This document shows positions 17,613 to 26,896 of a DNA stretch of 64,000 bases, one piece after another (the stretch's first letter is position 1; every line of letters begins with the position of its first letter). Where the stretch lies: contig NZ_AP031498.1 in the NCBI RefSeq assembly GCF_042854845.1, forward strand, positions 4,650,001 to 4,714,000, in the 5' to 3' direction. A program made the translations under genes and the position numbers. Source of the DNA: Maricurvus nonylphenolicus (GTDB lineage: Bacteria; Pseudomonadota; Gammaproteobacteria; Pseudomonadales; Cellvibrionaceae). Under the pieces are notes generated by a model that ran no database searches, had not been told where the DNA came from, and saw nothing but the letters and a program-made list of their open reading frames with translations.

Positions 17613-19535
17613 ATGAGCATTTTTCATCACTACCAGAACCGCTATGAAGCTACGCAAGAGGAGGAATTGAGCATCCAGGAATACCTGGAACTCTGCAAAA
17701 CCGACCCTAGCGTCTACGCCTCTGCCGCGGAGCGCATGTTGATGGCAATAGGAGAACCCGAACTGGTTGATACCGCTCGGGATCCTCGCATGAGCCGTAT
17801 CTTTTCCAACAAAATCATTAAACGCTACGCCGCGTTTGAAGACTTCTACGGCATGGAAGAGTGCATCGAACAGATTGTGTCTTTCTTTAAACATGCCGCC
17901 CAAGGCCTGGAAGAAAAGAAACAGATCCTCTATCTACTGGGTCCTGTAGGTGGTGGTAAGTCCTCACTGGCAGAAAAGCTAAAAGCCTTAATGGAAAAAA
18001 TGCCGATTTACTGTATTAAAGGCTCGCCGGTATTTGAATCACCATTGTGCCTGTTTGACCCCGAAGAAGATTCCCATATTCTCGAAGAGGATTATGGTAT
18101 TCCTCAACGCTATATCAAATCCATTATGTCGCCCTGGGCCGTAAAACGCTTGCACGAATACAACGGCGATATCAGCCAATTCCGCGTTGTGAAAATGTAC
18201 CCCTCGATTTTGGATCAAATTGCCATATCCAAAACCGAGCCCGGCGATGAAAACAATCAGGACATTTCCTCCCTTGTTGGTAAAGTGGATATCCGCAAAC
18301 TGGAAGATTTCCCACAAAACGATCCCGATGCCTACAGTTTCTCCGGTGGCCTGTGCCGTTCCAACCAGGGCATTATGGAATTTGTGGAAATGTTTAAAGC
18401 GCCTATCAAGGTGCTGCACCCATTGTTAACCGCCACCCAGGAAGGCAACTACAACAGTACCGAAGGTTTAGGCGCCCTGCCCTTTGAAGGCATTATCCTC
18501 GCTCACTCCAACGAATCGGAATGGCAGACCTTTAAAAACAACAAAAACAACGAGGCCTTTATTGACCGGGTCTATATCGTCAAAGTGCCTTATTGTTTGC
18601 GCGTCTCCGAAGAGATACGTATTTACGAGAAGCTACTGCAAAACAGCTCTCTGTGCACAGCGCAATGTGCGCCTGACACACTGAAAATGCTGGCCCAGTT
18701 CTCAACCCTGTCGCGCATTAAAGAACCGGATAATTCCAACCTCTATTCGAAGATGCGCATCTACGATGGTGAGAATCTGAAAGACACCGACCCCAAAGCC
18801 AAGTCACTGCAGGAATATAAGGATTCCGCCGGCGTCGATGAGGGTATGGCCGGGCTGTCGACACGTTTTGCGTTCAAAATCCTTTCCAAAGTTTTCAACT
18901 TCGACCCAACAGAAGTGGCAGCTAACCCTGTACACCTTTTATATGTACTGGAACAGCAAATTGAGCAGGAACAATTCCAAACTGAGTTGCAAGAGAAGTA
19001 CCTGACCTTTATTAAGGAATACCTGGCACCTCGCTACGTGGAATTTATCGGTAAGGAGATTCAAACCGCTTATCTGGAATCTTACGCCGAATACGGTCAG
19101 AATATTTTTGATCGCTATGTCACCTATGCCGACTTCTGGATTCAGGATCAGGAATACCGCGATCCTGAAACCGGTGAAATTCTCGATCGCGCCTCACTGA
19201 ATGAAGAGCTGGAGAAAATTGAGAAACCCGCCGGTATTAGTAACCCGAAAGATTTCCGTAACGAAATCGTCAACTTTGTCCTGCGTGCACGAGCCAATAA
19301 CAATGGCAAAAACCCACCCTGGAATAGCTACGAAAAACTGCGCACGGTTATCGAGAAGAAAATGTTCTCCAATACCGAAGACCTGTTACCGGTTATTTCC
19401 TTCAACGCCAAAGCCTCAGCCGACGACAAGAAGAAACATCAGGACTTTGTCGCCCGCATGGTAGATCGCGGATACACCGAGAAGCAGGTTCGTCTGCTGT
19501 CTGAATGGTATCTACGTGTCAGAAAATCCCAGTAA
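17613..19535 (+). CDS. prkA: PrkA family serine protein kinase (YeaG-like AAA+ protein)
   Basis: The 640-residue product begins MSIFHHYQNRYEATQEEEL and has the PrkA AAA domain with Walker A GPVGGGKSS at about residue 110. The C-terminal PrkA kinase-like domain carries GLSTRFAFKILSKVF and VEFIGKEIQTAYLESY. The longest frame starts at 17541, but family members start at MSIF and AGGAG precedes 17613. In enterobacteria YeaG responds to nitrogen starvation and stress. It is the first gene of a conserved three-gene operon with yeaH and spoVR. Confidence 0.95.
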   Translation: MSIFHHYQNRYEATQEEELSIQEYLELCKTDPSVYASAAERMLMAIGEPELVDTARDPRMSRIFSNKIIKRYAAFEDFYGMEECIEQIVSFFKHAAQGLEEKKQILYLLGPVGGGKSSLAEKLKALMEKMPIYCIKGSPVFESPLCLFDPEEDSHILEEDYGIPQRYIKSIMSPWAVKRLHEYNGDISQFRVVKMYPSILDQIAISKTEPGDENNQDISSLVGKVDIRKLEDFPQNDPDAYSFSGGLCRSNQGIMEFVEMFKAPIKVLHPLLTATQEGNYNSTEGLGALPFEGIILAHSNESEWQTFKNNKNNEAFIDRVYIVKVPYCLRVSEEIRIYEKLLQNSSLCTAQCAPDTLKMLAQFSTLSRIKEPDNSNLYSKMRIYDGENLKDTDPKAKSLQEYKDSAGVDEGMAGLSTRFAFKILSKVFNFDPTEVAANPVHLLYVLEQQIEQEQFQTELQEKYLTFIKEYLAPRYVEFIGKEIQTAYLESYAEYGQNIFDRYVTYADFWIQDQEYRDPETGEILDRASLNEELEKIEKPAGISNPKDFRNEIVNFVLRARANNNGKNPPWNSYEKLRTVIEKKMFSNTEDLLPVISFNAKASADDKKKHQDFVARMVDRGYTEKQVRLLSEWYLRVRKSQ

Positions 19536-19574
19536 TAAACATGTTACTGACACGTAAACAGACAGGGGGGTTTT

Positions 19575-20855
19575 ATGAGCTACATTGTCGACCGCCGCCT
19601 CAACGCGAAAAATAAAAGTGCTGTCAATCGACAGCGCTTCCTGCGCCGTTACCGCAAACATATCCAAAAGGCGGTATCCGATGCGGTAACCCAGCGCTCA
19701 ATCACCGATATCGATAAGGGCGAGCAAATCAGTATCCCCACCAGGGATATTAACGAACCCATCTTCCACCACGGCCGTGGTGGCAAAAATACCAATGTCC
19801 TGCCTGGCAACAAAGAGTTTGTTACTGGCGATCATATTCCCCGCCCTCCCGGCGGTGGCGGCCAGGGTGGCGGTGCAGGCCCCGGCGCCAGCGATCAGGG
19901 TGAAGGCATGGACGACTTTGTCTTCCAGATCACTCAGGAAGAATTTTTGGACTTTATGTTCGAAGATCTGGAACTGCCCAACATGGTCAAGCGCCAGCTG
20001 TCGGGCAATGAAGAATTTAAATTGCGCCGCGCGGGTATCAGTAATGAAGGTTCCCCCGGGCGTATTAATATTGTTCGCTCCCTGCGTGCCGCCAATGCCC
20101 GCCGTATAGCCCTGACGGGCGGCAAACGTAAGAAACTCAAGCGTTTGGAGCAGGAACTCGAAGATCTGGAAAATGTAGCCATTGAGCTACGCAACCATAA
20201 AAAAATTGAAGCGCTGATGGAAAAAATTACCCATCTGCGCAGTGTCATTAACCGCGTGCCCTGGCTGGACGATTTCGATCTTAAATACAACCTGCACGTC
20301 AAACAGCCAATCCCGCGCTCCAAAGCCGTGATGTTCTGTCTGATGGACGTCTCCGGCTCCATGAACCAGGCCACCAAGGATATGGCCAAACGTTTCTTTA
20401 TTTTGCTGTATCTGTTCTTGCAGCGAAATTACGAGCACACCGAAGTGGTATTTATTCGCCACCACACCAGCGCCAAAGAAGTGGACGAGCAGGAATTCTT
20501 TTACTCACGGGAAACCGGCGGCACCATTGTCTCCAGTGCGCTGAAGTTAATGAAAGAAATCCTTGATACCCGCTACCCGGTATCCGAATGGAATATCTAC
20601 TGCGCCCAGGCCTCCGATGGCGATAACTGGAACGATGATTCCACCACCTGCTCAAAAATCCTGATGGACAGTCTGCTACCAAAATTGCAGTACTTCTCCT
20701 ATATCGAAATCACTCCCCGCGACCACCAGGCACTGTGGGAGGAGTACGAAGTGGTCCGCGAAAGATTTCCGGAAGCCTTCGCCATGGAACAAATTGTTGA
20801 TGTGCGCGATATCTATCCGGTATTCCGAGAACTATTTCATAAGAAAGCCGTATGA
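19575..20855 (+). CDS. yeaH: YeaH/YhbH family VWA-like protein (DUF444)
   Basis: A 426-residue protein of the DUF444 family. It has an N-terminal RFLRRYRKHIQKAV segment, a Gly-rich low-complexity linker at about residues 92-106 (PPGGGGQGGGAGPG), a long charged coiled coil, and a VWA-like domain with MIDAS motif DVSGSM at about residue 258. In sporulating Bacillus the relative YhbH is paired with PrkA. The gene starts 39 bp after prkA with a GGGGGG-containing ribosome site and ends overlapping spoVR by 4 bp. Confidence 0.94.
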   Translation: MSYIVDRRLNAKNKSAVNRQRFLRRYRKHIQKAVSDAVTQRSITDIDKGEQISIPTRDINEPIFHHGRGGKNTNVLPGNKEFVTGDHIPRPPGGGGQGGGAGPGASDQGEGMDDFVFQITQEEFLDFMFEDLELPNMVKRQLSGNEEFKLRRAGISNEGSPGRINIVRSLRAANARRIALTGGKRKKLKRLEQELEDLENVAIELRNHKKIEALMEKITHLRSVINRVPWLDDFDLKYNLHVKQPIPRSKAVMFCLMDVSGSMNQATKDMAKRFFILLYLFLQRNYEHTEVVFIRHHTSAKEVDEQEFFYSRETGGTIVSSALKLMKEILDTRYPVSEWNIYCAQASDGDNWNDDSTTCSKILMDSLLPKLQYFSYIEITPRDHQALWEEYEVVRERFPEAFAMEQIVDVRDIYPVFRELFHKKAV

Positions 20856-22387
20856 CTAATAAGCCAATCTCTACCACATCAGAATGGACCTTTGAGCTGA
20901 TTCAGGAATACGATCGTATTATTGGCGAAATCGCTGAAGAATTTGGCCTGGATACCTATCCAAATCAGATCGAAATTATTAGCTCCGAGCAAATGATGGA
21001 TGCTTACGCCTCTGTCGGCATGCCACTGGGTTACAACCACTGGTCCTACGGAAAGCAGTTTCTCAATATCGAGCAAAACTACTCCCGCGGCCAGATGGGC
21101 CTGGCCTACGAAATTGTTATCAACTCCAACCCCTGCATTGCCTATCTCATGGAAGAAAACACCATGACCATGCAGGCGCTGGTGATTGCTCACGCCTGTT
21201 ACGGCCACAACTCGTTTTTTAAAGGCAACTACCTGTTTCGTACCTGGACCGATGCCGATTCCATTATCGATTATCTACTGTTTGCCAAGAACTACATTGC
21301 CCAGTGCGAAGAGCGCTACGGCATCGATGAAGTCGAAGCTGTGCTCGACTCCTGTCACGCACTGATGAACTACGGTGTTGATCGCTATAAGCGCCCCTAC
21401 CCGATTTCTGCTGAAGAAGAGCGACTACGCCAGCAGGAACGCGAAGAATATATGCAAAAACAAATCAATGATTTGTGGCGTACGATCCCGCAACACCATC
21501 AGGATGACGATGAACAACATATTCCACAATTCCCGGCTGAACCGGAAGAAAACCTGCTCTACTTTGTTGAAAAAAATGCCCCATTGCTAGAACCCTGGCA
21601 GCGGGAAGTGGTACGTATTGTGCGCAAAATAGCCCAGTACTTTTATCCACAGCGTCAAACCCAGGTAATGAACGAAGGCTGGGCCTGCTTCTGGCATTAC
21701 ACCCTGCTTAATACTCTGTATGAGCGCGGCTATGTCACCGAAGGGTTTATTCTGGAATTCCTGCAATCCCACACCAGTGTGGTTTACCAACCCCCCTACG
21801 ACAGCCCTTACTTTAACGGCATCAACCCCTATACTCTGGGGTTCAACATGATGATGGATATTCGTCGCATCTGTGAGGATCCCACCGAGGAGGACAAACG
21901 CTGGTTCCCAGACATTGCCGGATCGGACTGGAAGGAAACCATGCAATTTGCCATGCGTGACTTTAAGGATGAAAGCTTTATCCTGCAGTTCCTGTCCCCT
22001 AAAGTGATGCGCGATTTGAAACTGTTCTGCATTAGCGATGACGACCAGTGCCGGGATATTGAAGTGACCGCCATTCACGACGACAGCGGCTATCAGGCCC
22101 TGCGTGAAAACCTGGCGGGCCAATACAATCTGGGTAATCGTGAGCCCAATATCCAAGTCTGCAACGTCGATATACGTGGCGACAGATCCCTGACCTTGCA
22201 ACACATCCAACACAACCGCAAACCCCTGGCGGAAACCACAGAAGAGGTTCTACGCCATATGCACCGCCTATGGGGCTTTGATATTCACCTGCATTCACTG
22301 CAAAACGATAAGATCACGGCCAGTTACCACTGCCCGCCAAAAGAGGACGATAAAGATAGGGAAATGGATAAAGCGCAGTCGCTTTAA
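20852..22387 (+). CDS. ycgB: SpoVR family protein (YcgB-like)
   Basis: The 511-residue product matches SpoVR/YcgB. Landmarks are HWSYGKQFLNIEQNYSRG, the ACYGHNSFFKGNYLF segment, YFYPQRQTQVMNEGWACFWHY with a conserved Glu/His cluster, and a C-terminal DIRGDRSLTLQH. The His and Glu residues hint at a metal site, but no activity is established. The ATG overlaps the yeaH stop as ATGA, so translation is coupled. It closes the prkA operon and is convergent with the next gene across a 15-bp gap. Confidence 0.94.
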   Translation: MTNKPISTTSEWTFELIQEYDRIIGEIAEEFGLDTYPNQIEIISSEQMMDAYASVGMPLGYNHWSYGKQFLNIEQNYSRGQMGLAYEIVINSNPCIAYLMEENTMTMQALVIAHACYGHNSFFKGNYLFRTWTDADSIIDYLLFAKNYIAQCEERYGIDEVEAVLDSCHALMNYGVDRYKRPYPISAEEERLRQQEREEYMQKQINDLWRTIPQHHQDDDEQHIPQFPAEPEENLLYFVEKNAPLLEPWQREVVRIVRKIAQYFYPQRQTQVMNEGWACFWHYTLLNTLYERGYVTEGFILEFLQSHTSVVYQPPYDSPYFNGINPYTLGFNMMMDIRRICEDPTEEDKRWFPDIAGSDWKETMQFAMRDFKDESFILQFLSPKVMRDLKLFCISDDDQCRDIEVTAIHDDSGYQALRENLAGQYNLGNREPNIQVCNVDIRGDRSLTLQHIQHNRKPLAETTEEVLRHMHRLWGFDIHLHSLQNDKITASYHCPPKEDDKDREMDKAQSL

Positions 22388-22402
22388 GATATAACCTGGC
22401 GA

Positions 22403-22969
22403 CTAGCTTTCAATCAAAGCCTGAACCTTCTCCAGCAGGACGCTGTTGTCGAAGGGTTTGGGCAGAATATCATTGGCACCTTCTTTTAAGGCTCGATCCA
22501 GCCCGGCCTGGGTTTCCGCCGAAATCACCAGTACCTTGGCAGCGGAATGCTCTTCGTGCTCACGGATATGCCGTAATACCTCATAACCATCAAGCCCCGG
22601 CATTTTAAGATCCAGGGTGATCACGCTGGGTTTGAGACGTTCCAGCATGGAGCCGGCGACAAAGCCGTCGTGAGCTATCTCTACCTCATAGCCGGTACGG
22701 CGCAACACACGCTTTATAGCAGCGGCCATCTCAGGCTGATCCTCAATCACCAATACCAGGCGATTAATGCCCTGTAGTTCATTCGGCACGGGCATCTGGT
22801 TCTCGCGCAGAAAGGCGACAAAGTCCTCGCGCTGAATGCGGTGATCGCCACGGCCAGGCAACTTATAAGCCTTAAGCTTGCCCCGCTCGATCCAGCGAAT
22901 CACGGTACGGAAGTTGACTCCGCAGTACTTCGCCGCCTCGCCCGTCGTTAGCACCTGAATATCTGACAT
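22403..22969 (-). CDS. response regulator with N-terminal excisionase-type HTH
   Basis: This 188-residue protein has an unusual order. Residues 5-57 form an excisionase/BldC-like winged helix (VLTTGEAAKYCGVNFRTVIRWIERG; KAYKLPGRGDHRI). Residues about 70-188 form a REC domain with phosphoacceptor Asp in VITLDLKMPGLDG and Lys in LPKPFD. DNA binding at the N-terminus and receiver at the C-terminus is the reverse of classical response regulators. The nearby REC-histidine kinase (23300) is divergent and could be its partner; that is inference. Confidence 0.88.
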   Translation of the reverse strand: MSDIQVLTTGEAAKYCGVNFRTVIRWIERGKLKAYKLPGRGDHRIQREDFVAFLRENQMPVPNELQGINRLVLVIEDQPEMAAAIKRVLRRTGYEVEIAHDGFVAGSMLERLKPSVITLDLKMPGLDGYEVLRHIREHEEHSAAKVLVISAETQAGLDRALKEGANDILPKPFDNSVLLEKVQALIES

Positions 22970-23092
22970 GGCCCGCCCGATTAGCCTTTGATGGAAACCT
23001 ACTATCTAATCATAGCTGCTACAGACCTGTCTATCATGACATATATGACAGTTCTTACCATTTTCTATGCAAACTTGTTCTAAATGTCACGA

Positions 23093-23120
23093 TTGACAGG
23101 TTAGTCAGGAAATGGATAAT
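23093..23120 (+). promoter_or_regulatory. strong sigma-70 promoter (TTGACA-16-GATAAT)
   Basis: A consensus -35 TTGACA (23093-23098) and GATAAT (23115-23120) are separated by 16 bp. Transcription should begin near 23127. The terminator about 105 bp downstream means the product is a short untranslated RNA and not the mRNA of the kinase at 23300. Confidence 0.65.
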
Positions 23121-23126
23121 AATTAA

Positions 23127-23233
23127 CCATACTCACACAGGATTTACTTGCTCCTCTCTCTACGGAATAGAACGACGAGCAAACCCAAACCCTAAGACCC
23201 TTGGCCCTCCGCAGTCTGTGAGGGCTTTTTTTT
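23127..23233 (+). ncRNA. candidate ~107-nt small regulatory RNA
   Basis: The unit lies between a consensus promoter and a rho-independent terminator and has no start codon plus ribosome site. The predicted RNA has an internal 6-bp stem TTGCTC (23148-23153) / GAGCAA (23177-23182) whose loop carries CTACGGAATAG. A C/A-rich single-stranded stretch (AAACCCAAACCCTAAG) follows, then the terminator stem. Two GGA motifs are present. I did not recognise it as Spot 42, 6S or another named family. Confidence 0.5.
23204..23233 (+). terminator. rho-independent terminator of sRNA
   Basis: GCCCTC (23204-23209) pairs with GAGGGC (23220-23225), followed immediately by eight T residues. It is oriented on plus and sits upstream of the kinase gene at 23300, so it cannot serve any annotated coding gene on that strand. 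Confidence 0.75.
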
Positions 23234-23299
23234 GCGCTTTTTTCAGGCTTATCTATATACTGTGGTGAAACTCTTGCCATAAGGCCCAGCGCGCCATCC

Positions 23300-24583
23300 A
23301 TGACAGCCCCCATCCTGATCGTTGACGACAACAGCATCAATCGCCAGCTGCTGAAACATATCCTTGCTGACCACTATCACCCCCTCGACGAAGCCGAAGA
23401 CGGCCAGGAATGTCTGGATAAAATCAAACAGCACGCCTACGAACTGGTACTGCTGGATCTGAATATGCCCAACAAGTCCGGCACCGATGTCCTGCAGGAA
23501 CTGCAAACCCTGGCGCTGGATCAAACCCCAACAGTGATAGTGATTTCCGCTGACAACAAGCCGGAAACCATTAGCCACAGCCTGCAACTGGGCGCGGCAG
23601 ACTACATCACGCCCCCCTATTCACGCGAAGAACTGCTCGCCCGGGTAAAAAACCACCTCACCCTGCGCAATCGCGAACAGGATCTGGAAGAGCGGGTTCA
23701 AGCCCGTACACGGGAATTGGAATTAACCAATAAACGCCTACATAAAACCCAACAACAATTGGCGCAGGCGGAGAAAATGGCGTCACTGGGGGAGCTGGCC
23801 GCCGGTGTTGCCCATGAAATCAACAATCCCATTGCCTATATCAATGCCAACCTCGGCAGCCTGCGAGATTACGTCAACGACCTGATCAAATTGCTGGGCT
23901 GTTACCAACAAGCCGAAGCCTTTATCGAAGACGACAGCACACGCCAGCAACTGACGGATATTCAGCAAAGTATCGACCTGCCCTTTTTAAAGGAAGATAT
24001 TCAGCAATTAATTAAGGATTCACTCAACGGCAGTGAGCGGGTGCAACAGATTGTCAGCGATCTGAAAGTTTTCTCTCAGCCACAGCAATCCGAATGGCAG
24101 CAATTGCATATCGATGAATGTATCCACAGCGTACTGAATATCATCACCAACGAGGTCAAATACAAAGCTGAAGTATCACTCGAGCTGGCTGAGACACCAG
24201 CGATTGACTGCATCATCACGCAAATCTATCAGGTTATGACCAATTTGCTGGTTAACGCCGCCCAGGCGATCGAAAAGCATGGCCAGATTAGCATCACCAC
24301 AGAAAACGCCGAGCAGTGCCCCTTTGATCCCAAGTTGCCGTCACCGGGCATCCTTATCAAAGTGCAGGATAGCGGCAGTGGTATGAGCAAAGCCGTGCAG
24401 AAAAAGATCTTTAACCCCTTCTTTACCACCAAACCACCCGGGCAAGGAACAGGCCTGGGTTTATCAGTAACCTATGGCATTATTGGCGCCCACCAGGGCG
24501 GGATTGATGTGGAAAGTGAACCCGGCAAGGGAACCAGTTTTACCCTCTACCTACCGCTGCAGCAATCTGGTTCCAACCCATAA
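23300..24583 (+). CDS. receiver-histidine kinase (soluble)
   Basis: A 427-residue cytoplasmic protein. The N-terminal REC domain has Asp in LVLLDLNMPNKSG. A coiled coil (EQDLEERVQARTRELELTN) follows, then HisKA with phosphorylated His in AAGVAHEINNPIAYINAN. The HATPase_c domain has N box NLLVNAAQAIEKHG, G1 DSGSGMS and GQGTGLGLSVTYG. The HEINNP type and REC-HisKA order are typical of kinases controlled by an upstream phosphorelay, since there is no sensor domain. The HTH-receiver protein at 22403 is the nearest possible partner. Confidence 0.92.
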   Translation: MTAPILIVDDNSINRQLLKHILADHYHPLDEAEDGQECLDKIKQHAYELVLLDLNMPNKSGTDVLQELQTLALDQTPTVIVISADNKPETISHSLQLGAADYITPPYSREELLARVKNHLTLRNREQDLEERVQARTRELELTNKRLHKTQQQLAQAEKMASLGELAAGVAHEINNPIAYINANLGSLRDYVNDLIKLLGCYQQAEAFIEDDSTRQQLTDIQQSIDLPFLKEDIQQLIKDSLNGSERVQQIVSDLKVFSQPQQSEWQQLHIDECIHSVLNIITNEVKYKAEVSLELAETPAIDCIITQIYQVMTNLLVNAAQAIEKHGQISITTENAEQCPFDPKLPSPGILIKVQDSGSGMSKAVQKKIFNPFFTTKPPGQGTGLGLSVTYGIIGAHQGGIDVESEPGKGTSFTLYLPLQQSGSNP

Positions 24584-24629
24584 AACGTAGTACTCTCACA
24601 AAAGTAGTTTTAGGAAACCCCTACCCCGT

Positions 24630-25847
24630 ATGCAAATCTATCTCGTCGGCGGCGCCGTCCGCGACAAACTTCTCGGTTACCCTTACAGTGAACGCGATTG
24701 GGTGGTTGTTGGCGCATCCCCCCAAACCATGGAAGCCGAAGGATTTCGCGCTGTCGGCAAAGACTTCCCGGTTTTTTTACACCCGGACAGCAAAGAAGAA
24801 TACGCCCTGGCGCGCACCGAACGTAAGACCGGCCCCGGTTACACGGGTTTTGATTTTTACGCAGCCAGCGATGTTACTCTTGAACAAGACTTACAGAGAC
24901 GCGACCTAACTATTAATGCCATCGCCGAGGACAGCGACGGTAATCTGGTTGATCCCTATAACGGCAAAACCGATCTCGACAATAAAATTCTGCGTCATGT
25001 CTCTGCCGCGTTTAGTGAAGATCCTGTACGCATTTTGCGCGTTGCCCGCTTTGCCGCCCGCTACCACCACCTGGGTTTTAAAGTCGCTGAGGAAACCCTG
25101 CAGCTTATGCGCGATATGGTGAACAACGGTGAAGTCGATCATCTGGTTGCCGAACGGGTGTGGAAAGAATGGCAACGAGCGCTGACCGAAAAATCCCCCG
25201 GCCAATTTATTGAAGTGCTGCGCCAGTGTGGTGCCCTGCAAGCCATCATGCCAGAAATCGACAACCTGTTTGGCGTGCCACAACGGGCCGACCACCATCC
25301 GGAAATTGATACCGGCATCCACAGCTTAATGGTGTTGGAACAGGCCTGCCTATTGTCCGAGGAGGCTGATATTCGCTTTGCCGCCCTGGTTCACGACCTG
25401 GGCAAAGCCACCACGCCAAAAGATGTATTGCCGCAACATATTGGCCACGAAGCCCGCAGCCTTGATTTAATCAACGGCCTGTGTGAACGCCTGGCCGTAC
25501 CCAAAGCCTATCGCGAATTGGCGATTGCCGTAGCGCGCGATCACACCAATTGCCATCGGGCACTGGAATTAAAACCGGAAACCATCGTCAAGCTGCTACA
25601 GCGCCTGGACGCCTTTCGTCGCCCGGAAAAACTGCAGCAATTTTTGCTCTGCTGCGAAGCCGATGCCCGTGGCCGCGAAGGCTTGGAAGACAGGGATTAC
25701 CCTCAGGCCGACTATTTGCGCCAGGCCTTTAATCTCTGCCAGGCCATTAGTACTCAGGACATCATTGCTGCCGGTCATACAGGCAAAGCCATTGGTGAGC
25801 AGCTACACAAACAAAGAATTGCAGCGCTAAAAACCATCCGCCCCTAA
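24630..25847 (+). CDS. cca: CCA-adding enzyme / tRNA nucleotidyltransferase with HD domain
   Basis: The 405-residue enzyme adds or repairs the 3' CCA of tRNAs. The nucleotidyltransferase motif is LVGGAVRDKLLG, with catalytic acids in ERDWVVVG. The RRDLTINAIAED motif follows, and the B/A signature is near DPVRILRVARFAARY. An HD domain (FAALVHDLGKAT; about residue 255) gives the phosphohydrolase activity known for gammaproteobacterial Cca. Length is close to the E. coli enzyme (412). A pteridine reductase gene follows 22 bp downstream. Confidence 0.95.
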   Translation: MQIYLVGGAVRDKLLGYPYSERDWVVVGASPQTMEAEGFRAVGKDFPVFLHPDSKEEYALARTERKTGPGYTGFDFYAASDVTLEQDLQRRDLTINAIAEDSDGNLVDPYNGKTDLDNKILRHVSAAFSEDPVRILRVARFAARYHHLGFKVAEETLQLMRDMVNNGEVDHLVAERVWKEWQRALTEKSPGQFIEVLRQCGALQAIMPEIDNLFGVPQRADHHPEIDTGIHSLMVLEQACLLSEEADIRFAALVHDLGKATTPKDVLPQHIGHEARSLDLINGLCERLAVPKAYRELAIAVARDHTNCHRALELKPETIVKLLQRLDAFRRPEKLQQFLLCCEADARGREGLEDRDYPQADYLRQAFNLCQAISTQDIIAAGHTGKAIGEQLHKQRIAALKTIRP

Positions 25848-25869
25848 TCGAACAATAAGGCAGCACACT

Positions 25870-26613
25870 ATGAATACAGAGACCCCCGTTGCCCTGATTA
25901 CCGGTGCCGGCCGCCGCATAGGTGCCGCCATGGCCAAAGCCCTACACGCAGAAGGCTACCGGATACTTGTTCACTATCGACAATCGGCAAACGATGCCGA
26001 AACCCTGGTAGCGGCATTAAACAGCGAACGTCCTGATTCCGCTCACACGTTGTGCGCAGACCTTGCCGATATGACGGCCGTGAAAACCCTGGCTCAACAA
26101 GCACAGGACCACTGGGGGCGTCTGGATGTATTGATCAACAATGCCTCTTCGTTTTACCCCACCCTGGTTGGCGATATTACCGAAGAGCACTGGCAAGACT
26201 TGTTCGCCAGCAATGCCCAGGCACCGCTGTTTTTAAGTCAGGCCCTGGCACCCGCCTTAAAACAGCAACATGGCTGCATTATCAATATCGCCGATATACA
26301 TGCCCGCAGGCCCCTCAAAGGTTACACCACCTATTGCATGGCAAAGGCCGCTAACACCATGCTAACCCAGTCCCTGGCCCGTGAGCTGGCCCCGGAAGTA
26401 CGGGTTAACAGTATTGCGCCAGGTGCCATCCTGTGGCCGGAAAATGACGCCGAGGTTGATGACAGCACTAAACAGCAAATGCTCGATGAAATTCCGCTGC
26501 AACGGACCGGCACAGAAGCCGACATCGCCCGCACGGCCGTGTTTCTGATCCAGCAGGCGGACTATATAACCGGGCAGATTATCGCGGTTGATGGCGGACG
26601 ATCCCTCAAATAA
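25870..26613 (+). CDS. pteridine reductase (SDR, FolM/PTR1-like)
   Basis: A 247-residue short-chain dehydrogenase whose cofactor motif TGAGRRIGAAMAKAL carries the RR pair typical of NADPH-dependent pteridine reductases. Other motifs are NNASSFYPT, catalytic Tyr/Lys in YTTYCMAKAANT, and a C-terminal ITGQIIAVDGGRSL. Related proteins reduce dihydrobiopterin or dihydromonapterin. folK and folB lie about 5 kb away, which fits a pterin role. It follows cca closely and is trailed within 8 bp by the second palindromic repeat. Confidence 0.85.
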   Translation: MNTETPVALITGAGRRIGAAMAKALHAEGYRILVHYRQSANDAETLVAALNSERPDSAHTLCADLADMTAVKTLAQQAQDHWGRLDVLINNASSFYPTLVGDITEEHWQDLFASNAQAPLFLSQALAPALKQQHGCIINIADIHARRPLKGYTTYCMAKAANTMLTQSLARELAPEVRVNSIAPGAILWPENDAEVDDSTKQQMLDEIPLQRTGTEADIARTAVFLIQQADYITGQIIAVDGGRSLK

Positions 26614-26620
26614 ATGTTCA

Positions 26621-26822
26621 GTATTAGCACTATGGGAGGAGACAGTCGGGGAAGCTTCTCGTAGCAATCAGCCCATGTTTAAGCGGCAGGAAAAAGTCAG
26701 GGTAGTCGCGGAGGTTGTCTGAGCGCGAGCGAGTTTACGGAGCGCTGGCTTTTTCCTGCCGCTTATGGGCGCGGAGAGAAGCTTCCCCGGCTGGCTCCGG
26801 ATTTATAGCCCCCAAAACAAAA
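26621..26822. repeat. dispersed ~200-bp palindromic element, copy 2
   Basis: This is the second copy of the element at 14221-14420, in the same orientation. Outer arms pair 26639-26660 with 26776-26798 (GGGGAAGCTTCTC core, a few mismatches). Inner arms (TTAAGCGGCAGGAAAAAG and complement) are conserved. The apex is shorter, reading GTCTGAGCGCGAGCGAGTTTACGGAGCG. It starts 8 bp after the pteridine-reductase stop and may also work as a transcript-end structure. Confidence 0.85.
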
Positions 26823-26896
26823 AGCCACACCCACCTATAAAAACCCACTAAACTTGTAAGAGTCTCCCCACAGGTTCATGGAAGGCCCCAACCATC

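Larger units (their letters stand above)
22970..23299. other. divergent intergenic region with sRNA candidate
   Basis: The 330-bp gap holds no ORF but has a complete transcription unit on plus (promoter 23093-23120, terminator 23204-23233). An inverted repeat CTGTC...GACAG (about 23028-23052) lies near the presumed promoter of the minus-strand response regulator. Confidence 0.5.
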
